From assembly GCA_963762575.1 (NCBI GenBank), contig CAVXLL010000013.1, positions 62,001-126,000 on the forward strand: 64,000 bases of DNA. The letters are read 5' to 3'. The stretch comes from AP-15 sp963762575 (GTDB lineage: Bacteria > Pseudomonadota > Alphaproteobacteria > ATCC43930 > CGMCC-115725). Both the position numbers and the translations under genes were made by a program. Under the pieces are notes generated by a model. That model was not told the DNA's origin and made no database searches. It saw only the letters and a program-made list of their open reading frames with translations. Below, in pieces: positions 9,713 to 17,866 of the stretch. The first letter of the stretch is position 1. Every line of letters starts with the position of its first letter.

Positions 9713-10519
9713 ATGACCGAGGACACGCTTTTAGAGGGGATTGCTGCCAAGAAGGCTGAGCTTGACCGGCTCCGGCCACAGGCTCCGCACGGTCTCGACA
9801 ACCTCAACCAATCTTACGACATCGAACTGACTTACACGTCAAACGCGATTGAGGGCAACACACTCACCGCCGCAGAAACGCGAATGGTGATTGAGCACGG
9901 AATTACGATTGGCGGCAAACCATTGAAGGACCATCTCGAAGCCGTCGATCACTTCGAGGCGCTGCACTATGTGCGCGATCTCGCCCGGCAGACGGTGCCA
10001 TTGCGGGAAACCGACATTCGCAACCTGCATCGGCTCGTGATGCAGCGCTCAGACCCGGACATGGCCGGGCGCTATGCCAGTCAAGGCCGCTACGTCGAGA
10101 TGGATAGCGGACGGCATTACTTTCCCTCGCCGGCAGAAGTTCCGGCGCTGATGGGCGACTTTGCCCAATGGCTCGGCACCGCGCCTGCCACGCCGGAAAC
10201 CGCCTTTACGGCGCATCGCCGTCTTGTCGAAATCCATCCCTTCGATGACGGCAACGGGCGAACGGCGCGCCTTTTGATGAACCTCGTTCTCTTGCGCGGC
10301 GGCTATCCGCCGGTCGCCGTGCGCCCGCAAGACCGGCCTGCCTATATCGGCGCATTGCAGGACGCACAGACCGGGCGCGGCAGTGAGAGAGCCGACCGCC
10401 TGCTTTACGAGCGACTGGACGCCACCTTGGGGGAGTCCTTGAATGCCTTGCAAGAGGCGCTGACCGCCCCGACCGTACCAGCCCCACAGAAACCGAAGGG
10501 TGACGAACCGACCCCGTGA
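9713..10519 (+). CDS. Fic family protein (class II, N-terminal inhibitory helix)
   Basis: A 268-residue Fic protein, a family that transfers AMP or other nucleotide groups from NTPs to target proteins. The catalytic motif HPFDDGNGRTAR is complete at residues 175-186 (His175 base, Gly/Asn anion site, Arg186). An inhibitory (S/T)xxxE(G/N) element is present near the N-terminus as SNAIEGN (residues 43-49), which defines class II with intramolecular autoinhibition. A beta-flap for target docking is plausible around residues 125-140. It stands alone, 85 bp downstream of the PIN pair, in an island with other toxin-type genes. Targets are unknown; a housekeeping role cannot be excluded. Confidence 0.9.
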   Translation: MTEDTLLEGIAAKKAELDRLRPQAPHGLDNLNQSYDIELTYTSNAIEGNTLTAAETRMVIEHGITIGGKPLKDHLEAVDHFEALHYVRDLARQTVPLRETDIRNLHRLVMQRSDPDMAGRYASQGRYVEMDSGRHYFPSPAEVPALMGDFAQWLGTAPATPETAFTAHRRLVEIHPFDDGNGRTARLLMNLVLLRGGYPPVAVRPQDRPAYIGALQDAQTGRGSERADRLLYERLDATLGESLNALQEALTAPTVPAPQKPKGDEPTP

Positions 10520-10612
10520 GCTGCCCACGTCAAAAATCAAGACCTCCGAAGGCACCTACACGTTAACGTCCTAATTGTTACGGCGGAAACGTTCACACAG
10601 ATAGGATGAACT

Positions 10613-10843
10613 ATGACCGCACCGAAGCCGCCGATCACTGACGAGGACGATCCTATTATGGCGAACCCGGAAGCCGTTGCCGAAATCGCCCAGCGCGCTT
10701 TTGGCAGGGCGAAAGACCAAGCCATCGCGGAAAAAGACCGTCTTGGCGTCCCGAGCTATGGAGCTGACAGCGGGCAACGGGGCGCGCGTCCCTCCCGTCG
10801 TGCAAAGAGGAAATCTCCCGCCCCTGGCCTACATCAAAAGTAG
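10613..10843 (+). CDS. Small protein upstream of a zeta-toxin-like gene
   Basis: A 76-residue protein with an acidic N-terminus (ITDEDDPIM), a helical segment (AVAEIAQRAFGRAKDQAIAEKDRLGVPSY contains the characteristic region, residues about 20-48) and a basic tail. Short proteins of this kind, ending in a helix plus an LG(I/V)P motif, commonly precede genes for zeta-toxin/AAA proteins and are presumed partners or antitoxins. The tail composition changes after residue 50 to Arg/Ser/Pro-rich, so the true C-terminus may lie in another frame (VPPVVQRGNLPPLAYIK is readable in +1). Function inferred only from position. Confidence 0.5.
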   Translation: MTAPKPPITDEDDPIMANPEAVAEIAQRAFGRAKDQAIAEKDRLGVPSYGADSGQRGARPSRRAKRKSPAPGLHQK

Positions 10844-10852
10844 GCCCCCCGA

Positions 10853-11050
10853 ATGGCCTCTTGGATGTGGATCATCGGGGGCCGAATGGCGCAGGCAAAT
10901 CGACTTTTGCCGAACCCTATCTAACGACCTGCAAGCTGCATTCCCGGAGTTGGCTGGCCCGCCGGGTATTGTGAAGCTGAACACCGATGAGACTGCGCAG
11001 GCGAAGGGGCTTCGCTTCGGCCTCATCTATTTGTCGCTTCACCCACCTAG
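10853..11050 (+). pseudogene. Zeta-toxin-like P-loop protein, 5' remnant
   Basis: From ATG 10853 the sequence reads MASWMWIIGG; the P-loop then continues one frame away as PNGAGKSTFAEPYLTT, and after another shift as LQAAFPELAGPPGIVKLNTDE. This is the usual start of zeta-toxin/AAA family kinases, in which GPNGAGKS binds ATP. Two single-base losses (near 10880 and 10928) disrupt the frame, and homology ends where insertion-sequence DNA begins. Only about 60 of the expected 190-200 residues remain, so the gene is dead. It follows a small partner-like protein, as intact modules do. Confidence 0.6.
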
Positions 11051-12724
11051 CCCGCATTTCTCACACAGGGTAGGTGCATCGGGCTCCGGGATCTGAGAAA
11101 ATCGTGTTGGACCAACGGTTTGTCTCAGGGCCAAGGGGGAGACCCGATGCATACAGAGTGTAGCGCGGATCTGTTCGGTTTTGCACGCGTTGAGGGGCGT
11201 GCGGTGGTGGCCGGGTTTGACGGCGGCAAGATCACCTCGGATGCGGGTGCCTTGCTGCTGGGGGCGACGGATCGGACGATCCGGCTGGTCGAGCGGTTTG
11301 CCGGCTGTTTTACGGACCGCCGCGCGCCGGAGCTGATCGAGCACGAAGTGGTGCGGCTGGTCGGGCAGCGGGTCTTCGCGCTGGCGCTGGGCTATGAAGA
11401 TCTGGTGGATCACGACGAGCTGCGTCACGACCCGACGATGGCGGTGCTGGCCGGCAAGCTGTCGGCCCGGCGCAAGGATTGTGCGCCGTTGGCCGGAAAG
11501 AGCACGCTAAACCGGCTTGAGCGGGGCGGGGCGGAGCTGACGCGCTATCACCGCATCGCCTGGGACGGCGCCAGGATCGAGGCGCTGTTTGTCGATCTGT
11601 TCGTGGAGGCGCACCAACACCCGCCAAACCAGATCATCCTCGATCTCGGTGCCACCGATGACCCGCTGCACGGGCATCAGGAAGGGCGGTTCTTTCACGG
11701 CTATGGAGCCTGTCCTCGGGCCGGCGGAGCCGGACCCGGGGGACTGCTACTGCTATCTGCCGCTCTACATTTTCTGCGGGTCGCATCTGCTGGCGTCAAA
11801 GTTGCGGCGCGCCGACATCGATGCTGCCGCCGGAGCGGTGGAGGAGACGGCGCGCATCGTCGCCCAGATCCGCGCGCGCTGGCCCGAGGTGCGCATTGTG
11901 CTGCGCGCCGCTTCGGGTTTTGCCCGCGAGGCCCTGATGAGTTGGTGCGAGGCCAATGAGATCGATTTCCTGTTTGGCCTGGCCAAGAACGACCGTCTCG
12001 TCGCCGAGATCACCGCCGAGCTGGGTGAGGCCGAGGAGGACAGCAAAGCGACCGGCCAGCCGGCACGCCGGTTCAAGGAGTTCCAGTGGTCGACGCGCGA
12101 CAGTTGGAGCCGCCAGCGCCGGGTCGTTGCCAAGGCGGAATGGACCGAAGGCGCGGCCAATCCCCGCTTTGTCGTCACCTCGCTGAGCTCTGAGGGCGCC
12201 GAGCCCCAGCGGCTCTACGAGGAGATTTACTGCGCCCGAGGCGACATGGAAAACCGTATCAAGGAATGTCAGCTCGATCTGTTCGCCGACCGTACCTCAG
12301 CGGCGACGATGCGCGCCAACCAGCTGCGCCTGTGGTTCGCCTCGATGGCCTACGTCCTGCTCTGCGCGCTGCGGCGCATTGCCCTGCAGCACACCCAATT
12401 CGCCAAGGCGACCTGCGGCACGATCCGCCGCAAACTGCTCAAGATCGGCGCGCTGGTGCGCACCAGCGTGCGGCGCATCAAATTCGCGATGGCCTCGGGC
12501 TGCCCCTACCAGCGCGACTTCGCCCGCGCCCACGCACAACTGATCACCGCCGCGGCACGCTGACGAAACAGAGAAAGCCAGCGATCATATTCGACACCGC
12601 CAATCGCAGCACCACCACTGCGTCCGCCGGGATTCGCGGAGGTTGTGAACCTTCATCGCCACAATGTCAGCGTGCAGCTGCCGCGGCCGCCCCTCAAATT
12701 CCCAACCGGTATGAGAAATCCGGG
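11051..12724 (+). mobile_element. IS1380 family insertion sequence with terminal repeats and CTAG target duplication
   Basis: The element is about 1674 bp, the usual size for IS1380. The left end CCCGCATTTCTCACAC (11051-11066) matches the reverse complement of the right end (CCCGGATTTCTCATAC, 12709-12724) at 14 of 16 positions. The tetranucleotide CTAG occurs directly outside both ends (11047-11050 and 12725-12728), consistent with the 4-bp duplication made by this family, although CTAG is itself palindromic. The element lies between the zeta-like remnant and the IS4-type transposase remnant. Confidence 0.85.
11147..12563 (+). pseudogene. IS1380 family transposase, disrupted by an internal indel
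   Basis: DDE transposase of about 460 residues. The first frame from ATG 11147 (ribosome site AAGGGGGA, 11133-11140) encodes the conserved N-terminus (FDGGKITSDAGALLLG, YEDLVDHDELRHDP, LAGKSTLNRLE) and the first catalytic segment LDLGATDDPLHGHQEGRFFHGY. The sequence after Tyr is then interrupted by about 36-37 bp of GC-rich DNA (11706-11742), shifting the frame by +1. Conserved coding resumes as DCYCYLPLYIFCG and continues to the stop at 12561-12563 with the remaining domain (RIVLRAASGFAREAL, MENRIKE). The normal family sequence at the junction is HGYYDCYCYLPLY, so the indel inactivates this copy. Confidence 0.85.
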
Positions 12725-12728
12725 CTAG

Positions 12729-13874
12729 CCTCTTCGGCAAGCTGCTGGAACCGATCAGACGGCGTCAGTTCGACACGCTCGTCGCGCGTCACGCTGGCGA
12801 TGCCTACATCAAATCGTTTCCGAGCTGGAACCATCTGCTGGCGCTGGTCTACGCCCAGTTCTCCGCGGCGGTCAGCCTGCGGGGGCTGGAAGCGGGTTGG
12901 AACGCCAACCGTCAGCATCACTACCATCTGGGCGGTGGTCCACTGGTCCGCTCGACGCTGTCCGATGCCAACAAACGGCGGCCCGTTGGGATCTTCGCCG
13001 AGACTTTCAGCCGGGTGGCCAGCCAGCTGGATCGGCAGACCCGGCGAGACGGCGCGGCAATGGTTAAGCTGATCGATGCGACCCCCATTCCGCTCGGCAA
13101 GCTGTGCGATTGGGCCAAATCGAACGGCCGCATCCGCGGCCTGAAGCTGCATGTCGTCTTTGACCCGAAGGCCGACTGTCCGAGCGTCCTCGACATCACC
13201 GATGCCAACGTCAACGACGCCCAGATCGGTCGCACGATCGCGATTGAACCAGGTGCGAGCTATGTCTTTGACAAGGGCTATTGCCATTACGCCTGGTGGA
13301 CCGCGATCGCCGAGCAGGGCGCGGTCTTCGTCACCCGCCCAAGACCAGCATGCGCCTCGACTTGGTCGGTGAGCGCCCCATCGCGCTGGCCGACGGTGAC
13401 GGTTTTGCCGTGCTCGAGGATCACGAGATGCGCTTCGCCAGCAAAGGCGATTCGCAGCTGCCGATGCGATAGCGCCGCCTCCGGGTCCGGCGAACCGACG
13501 GCAAAACCATCACTTTGCTGACCAATGATCTCGAGCGCGCCGCGCTCGACATCGCCGCCCTCTACAAGACCCGATGGCAGATCGAGCTGCTGTTTCGCTG
13601 GATCAAGCAGCATCTGCGCATCCGCCGCTTCCTCGGCAACAACGACAACGCGATCCGCCTGCAGATCTTTGCCGCGATGATCGCCTACGCGCTGCGGCGC
13701 ATCGCCGCCCGACGCCACTGCGTGAAGATCCCGATCCTGCGCTATACCGATCTGGTCGCCTCGTGCCTCTTCGAACGCCGCCACCTCGGCGCGATCGACA
13801 TACCCCCGCCCGTCAACCCAAGTCGTCCCCAATGCCAAAACTCCGAAAACCAGCTGAGCCTCACCTATGCCTAA
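12729..13874 (+). pseudogene. IS4-type transposase remnant
   Basis: Encodes most of an IS4-group transposase: FGKLLEPIRRRQF at the N-terminus, SWNHLLALVYAQFS, the TLSDANKRRP segment, LIDATPIPL (first Asp), KLHVVFDP, VFDKGY (second Asp) and the C-terminal YKTRWQIELLFRWIKQH with the catalytic Glu. The first frame breaks at about 13340 by loss of a C, and an in-frame TAG follows at 13470-13472 before the last block (from TDGKTITLLTNDL). The first few codons lie outside the adjacent IS1380 copy: joining 11050 to 12729 gives SLHPPSLFGKLL in one frame, so IS1380 appears to have inserted near the start of this gene. The copy is inactive. Confidence 0.8.
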
Positions 13875-14016
13875 AGTTTCCCCGGACAGCCCCGCGCATT
13901 GCGGGGCGAGGGAGCCAGTCACCAAGCCCCTCGCCTCGCGTGAGCGGGGAGAGGGAGGGGCCTGTGATGTACCGGTACATCGCCCCCTTCATGGCGAGAG
14001 GCCACTCTCGCGCTGC

Positions 14017-15009
14017 TCACCGAGGCTCGCCGACAAAACTGTTCTGCGCCGCGGTGATGCGTTCGATCGCCTCGCGGGGGAGCGGCCCCTTGTTGGCGGC
14101 GGCGGCGTGTTCCAGGTGTTCGAGGGTCGAAATGCCGACCAGGGCTGTCGAAACCGCCTCGTGGGAAATGACGAAGCGCACGGCCAATTCGATCAGAGTG
14201 TCGGCGAAACCCTCGCGGACCAGCGGTTCGAGGCGCCGGGCGCGCTCGACGTCGATCCGATACGAGGAGCCCGAGCCGATCGGCTCGACGCTGGGGGAGC
14301 CGAGCGGATGCCGTTGCTCGGTCCCGCTCAGTGCGCCGGCGGCGAGCACGCGGATCGCGATCACGCCCATGTCGGCGGCTTTGGCGTGCGCCAGCAGATT
14401 GCCGAAATCATGCGCCGGGTAACCCGGCGCAACAGCCGACCCGGCACTCGGGTTGAGCAGATTGTAGCTGACTTGCGCGGTATCGAAGACGCGGGCGTCC
14501 ACCACTTCGTGAAGGGCCGGGGTATCGCCGACGGCGGTGATGCCGCAGAAGCGGGTCTTGCCTTCTTTGCGCAGCCGCTCGAATGCCGGCACGACTTCGC
14601 CAAGCACCATCCCAGGCGTCAGGTCGCTCTCGGGGCCTTCCGCGGTGATGTGGTTGTGCAGCTGGAAGAGATCGACGTGATCGAGCTGGAGCCGGCCGAG
14701 GCTCGCCTCCAGCAATTCCGTCACCGCGGCCGCAATGCGGTTGCGCTGCCCGGCCGGAATTCGCACTTTGGTGCCGACCCGGATGTCGGGTCTGAGGCTC
14801 TTCATGACGCGCCCGAGATTGCGCTCGGATTCGCCGTTCCCGTACATCGCCGCGGTGTCGAAATAGTTGATCCCGAGCTCGATCGCCCGCGCTACCGCCC
14901 GCTCCTGATCGGGCGGGCTGCCGCGCACCATCAACCCACCGACCGCCCCGCATCCGAACCCGAGAAGCGACACGTTGAGCCCAGTCCGGCCGAGCGTGCG
15001 TATTTCCAT
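14017..15009 (-). CDS. Aldo/keto reductase
   Basis: A 330-residue AKR-superfamily oxidoreductase (NADP(H)-dependent carbonyl reduction or alcohol oxidation). The N-terminus EIRTLGRTGLNVS is typical of this branch. The catalytic tetrad is visible: Asp in NYFDTAAMYG, Tyr of the same segment, Lys in GTKV and His in FQLHNH. The C-terminal cofactor part includes ALVGISTLEHLEHA. Its start is 79 bp from the stop of the broken SDR gene on the same strand, so the two may have formed an operon with the metalloprotein-like gene upstream. A paralogue of similar length lies at 57.8-58.8 kb. Substrate unknown. Confidence 0.9.
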   Translation of the reverse strand: MEIRTLGRTGLNVSLLGFGCGAVGGLMVRGSPPDQERAVARAIELGINYFDTAAMYGNGESERNLGRVMKSLRPDIRVGTKVRIPAGQRNRIAAAVTELLEASLGRLQLDHVDLFQLHNHITAEGPESDLTPGMVLGEVVPAFERLRKEGKTRFCGITAVGDTPALHEVVDARVFDTAQVSYNLLNPSAGSAVAPGYPAHDFGNLLAHAKAADMGVIAIRVLAAGALSGTEQRHPLGSPSVEPIGSGSSYRIDVERARRLEPLVREGFADTLIELAVRFVISHEAVSTALVGISTLEHLEHAAAANKGPLPREAIERITAAQNSFVGEPR

Positions 15010-15087
15010 TTTTTCCTCCGTCCCCAGAGCCGCGGATCAAAGCCGTCGCCGCTTGGGCTGTCAATCTCGCGGGACCGGAAATCGAAT

Positions 15088-15537
15088 CTAGTAAGTCGCC
15101 CGGCCGCCGGAGATGTCGAAGACCCCGCCGGTCGAGAACGAGCATTCCTCGGAGGCGAGCCAGGCGACAAGCGGCAACAGTTGAACACGCCGATCAAATC
15201 GATTTCTACGACCCGCCGCCATTCCTCGGTCGGATAATCGGCGAGCGGCAGGTTCGGCCCCGAAATCCCGGCATTGTTGACCAGAATGTACGGCGGAGCG
15301 AGGCGGGACACGGTCGCTTCGACGGCCCGGGCGAGGCCGGCCGGGTCGGTCGCGTCGACGATATCGCAGGTCGCGTTCTCGACGGCAAGCGAGGTGGCCG
15401 CCGCTGCCGCGCCATCGACATTCCATATAGCCCACCTTTGCACCCGACGCCGAAAACCGCTCGGCGATGGCACGGCCGCTGCCGCGCGCCGCACCAGTGA
15501 CAATGACGATCCGTCCGTCGAGATCGAACGGGTTCAT
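15088..15537 (-). pseudogene. SDR family gene with internal deletion and frame shift
   Basis: The N-terminus is a normal SDR start (FDLDGRIVIVTGAARGSGRAIAERF, with the Rossmann glycines at about residues 14-20). After SGAKVGY the coding continues in a different frame as NVDGAAAAATSLA through ILVNNAGISGPNLPL to DLIGVFNCCR, then jumps directly to the normal SDR C-terminus VAWLASEECSFSTGGVFDISGG in the first frame. About 100 residues, including the Ser and Tyr-x-x-x-Lys catalytic region, are missing, so no sequencing correction of a single base can restore an enzyme. The start overlaps the stop of the upstream gene by 4 bp. Confidence 0.8.
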
Positions 15538-16424
15538 CGCCTCCTCGCTTTCTCTGTGGCCGCATTATCCCCCAATCCCCCAGGAACCCGAATGCCGATC
15601 CGGTGTTGTACCGGCGGCTGGCTCGGAGGTTCGGATGGAAGATCTGGAGAACCGCCTCTCAGCAATGGGTTATGGGTGCGTCGGCCGGCGCGCCGAATGC
15701 TGGCGGGTTTCGAGGGTCGACGCGACAGTCCAAATTTCGCGCGTTCGCCCGCAGCCTCAGCGAAGTGACCCGGTTCTGCGGTTCTGGCTGCGGCGGCTCG
15801 GCCGCTTCGATGCGTCGCCGCTCTATCGAATACGGCGGGCCATGTAAGGTCCAGCAAACGACGGTACTGCAACTTACCTAGTACCGTGGCGAAATGGGAG
15901 TGGGCCGAGCGTTCGAGCCCTTCGAGCCAGTTCTGATCGAGGAAGGAGGCCAGCGCGGGCTGGCCGAGCTCCTCCTCCCAGATGATCCCGAGCAAAGAGG
16001 CTGCGGCCTCATCCTCCTCGCGTGCGAGCGGGGAGACGACCGTGGCGCGCGCGGCCGCTTTGCGATCGCGAGTATCCGGGCCGGGCCCGAGCCCGAAATC
16101 GACAAGCCGCCGGCGCCCCGTTGGGGCCAGCACGAAATGAGCGGCCTCATGCAGAATGACGTAGGCCTCGGTCGCGCTATTGAGCGCGCGCCCGTCCCAA
16201 TTAAACGCGCACTCGACCCCATCAGCATGGACCGCCATGCCCAGGCTGCGAGCTAGCGAAAGTGCTGCCCGCCGGTGCCGCTCGGCCGCCGCTCCGACGG
16301 CGCGATCCGCCGAGGTCGCGCGGATCCGTCGAAACACCGCGCGCGAGACGGGGTCCTCCAGCTTGGCCATGAAGCGGTCGAGAACTTCGTCCAGCTCCTC
16401 CCGCGGTATGGCGGTCAAGATCAT
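15534..16424 (-). CDS. HExxH protein resembling elongation factor P hydroxylase (EpmC)
   Basis: A 296-residue protein. Residues about 90-115 contain the metal-binding HEAAH followed by RRRLVDFG; this combination (HExxH, then two or three Arg, then LVDFG) resembles EpmC, the non-haem iron hydroxylase of EF-P, and acidic residues follow (EEDEAAASLLG). The N-terminal 80 residues are helical and different from EpmC. After about residue 205 the sequence becomes Arg/Pro/Ser-rich and unlike a folded domain, so the true end may lie earlier and the frame may have slipped. It could equally be a minimal zinc peptidase. Its stop overlaps the start of the broken SDR gene. Confidence 0.5.
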   Translation of the reverse strand: MILTAIPREELDEVLDRFMAKLEDPVSRAVFRRIRATSADRAVGAAAERHRRAALSLARSLGMAVHADGVECAFNWDGRALNSATEAYVILHEAAHFVLAPTGRRRLVDFGLGPGPDTRDRKAAARATVVSPLAREEDEAAASLLGIIWEEELGQPALASFLDQNWLEGLERSAHSHFATVLGKLQYRRLLDLTWPAVFDRAATHRSGRAAAARTAEPGHFAEAAGERAKFGLSRRPSKPASIRRAGRRTHNPLLRGGSPDLPSEPPSQPPVQHRIGIRVPGGLGDNAATEKARRR

Positions 16425-16578
16425 CGACCGTATGTGGGATTTGGCGCCGGCGGCGCCGAGGGGTGATTGCGCGCGCTGTCGGATGCTCAGAACTCCGGCC
16501 GGCGCCGGGCGTTCGTCTTGTTAGAGAAAACCGGCTGAGGACCGCGGCTTTTCGGTCCGGGCAGAAAGCGAGCGGCAA

Positions 16579-17511
16579 ATGAAGATAGGGATCATCGGCG
16601 CGGGTGCCGTCGGATCGACGTGCGTCACAGCACTCGTCTCGCGCGGCTGTGCGCGCGAAATCGTCGTTGTGAACCGCGACCGGAAGAAGGCGCGAGGGCT
16701 GGTGACGGACGTCCAATACGGCGCCGTGCTCTCTCCTGCTGTCGAGTTGCGGGACGGCGATTACGCCGACCTAGAGGGCGCCTCGCTGGTGATGATTACC
16801 GCCGGCGCCAACGAAAAGACTGGCGGCGCCACCGACCGCAACGATCCGTCCGGCAGGTTGCGGCTGCTCGACACCAATGTCGATGTGTACAAGGACATCG
16901 TCCCCCGGCTTCATGCAGTGGCGCCACAGGCGCTCGTGCTCGTCGTCACGGACCCGCCGGATCCGCTGGCCGATGCAGTGCGCATGCTGGGCCATGACCG
17001 GGTCCTCAGCACAGGGACATATCTCGACAGCTTGCGGTTCCGATTTCATCTGGCTCGTCGTCTCGGCGTCAACCCGGCCAATGTTGATGCCCTGATCCTG
17101 GGGGAGCACGGTACGTCCGAGGTGTTCGTGTGGTCTTCGGCCCGGGTTGGAGGCGTCCCGGTAATTGATTTGCTCGCGGCGTCCGCGCACGACCGCGAGG
17201 AAGTCCGCCGCCAGATCGAGCAGGAGGTACGCTACGCCAATATCACGATAATCGAGGGCATTGGAGCAAGTCAGCACGGCATCGGCATGGTCTCGGCGCG
17301 CATTGCGCAGATGGTGTTGGGTGACGAGCGGGCAGTGATCCCGATCGGCTCTTACCATCCTCGATACGGAGTCACGCTTTCGGTGCCGAGCATCGTCGGC
17401 CGGGATGGGGTGGTCGAGACAATCGACCCGGAGATATCCGAAGACGAGCGGCAAGCACTGCAACGCAGTGCCGAGACGTTGAAAGCGGCTGCTGCTCGAA
17501 TAAGGACTTGA
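16579..17511 (+). CDS. Lactate/malate dehydrogenase family protein with altered active-site loop
   Basis: A 310-residue NAD-dependent 2-hydroxyacid dehydrogenase of the LDH/MDH superfamily. GAGAVG at residues 7-12 binds NAD; GEHGTSE (175-181) carries the catalytic His; TYLDSLRFR (147-155) has the substrate-carboxylate Arg. Two features differ from ordinary enzymes: the usual NPVD motif is DPPDP (125-129), losing the conserved Asn, and the mobile loop after TAGANEK is lengthened with GGATDRNDPSGR. This points to a non-standard substrate. It is a single-gene unit, divergent from the EpmC-like gene, preceded by a weak ribosome site. Physiological substrate unknown. Confidence 0.85.
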   Translation: MKIGIIGAGAVGSTCVTALVSRGCAREIVVVNRDRKKARGLVTDVQYGAVLSPAVELRDGDYADLEGASLVMITAGANEKTGGATDRNDPSGRLRLLDTNVDVYKDIVPRLHAVAPQALVLVVTDPPDPLADAVRMLGHDRVLSTGTYLDSLRFRFHLARRLGVNPANVDALILGEHGTSEVFVWSSARVGGVPVIDLLAASAHDREEVRRQIEQEVRYANITIIEGIGASQHGIGMVSARIAQMVLGDERAVIPIGSYHPRYGVTLSVPSIVGRDGVVETIDPEISEDERQALQRSAETLKAAAARIRT

Positions 17512-17866
17512 GGTCGACCCGTCCCGCCAGGGGTTACCGCGTGCGACCGCCTGCCCCGGCCGGAAAATTGCGCAGCGCCCGGAGATCACTTCCCTGCGGT
17601 CCGCGCGGAACTATTGAACACCCTCATTGCCTATATGCGCACGTATAGCATCGTAGGAAATACCTGGACGACTAACGTCGATGTAGCTTGGAATCCTGAG
17701 TGGGTCGGCGCCAAGCAAATCCGTTCTTTCGAGCTACAGTGTGAGAGCTGGCTGTATTGACACTAGGCCGCAAATCTCGGACTGGACAGACAAGGGCGAT
17801 GCAGGTCGCGGCCGTTGAACGGACCCCAATCGCGTAGTACGCCACTCTGATCAAGGAGAGATACTT
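17512..17866. other. Intergenic region ahead of the dioxygenase
   Basis: About 355 bp. A perfect -35-like TTGACA is present at 17757-17762, but no good -10 lies 16-18 bp downstream of it. A ribosome site AAGGAGAGA is found just before the dioxygenase start. No coding sequence, RNA gene or repeat was recognised in the rest; this is the likely regulatory region of the aromatic-cleavage genes. Confidence 0.35.

Noticed and set aside
13867..15237. 456-codon plus-strand frame opposite the aldo/keto reductase
   Set aside because: The minus strand encodes the full AKR tetrad; the plus frame is antisense.
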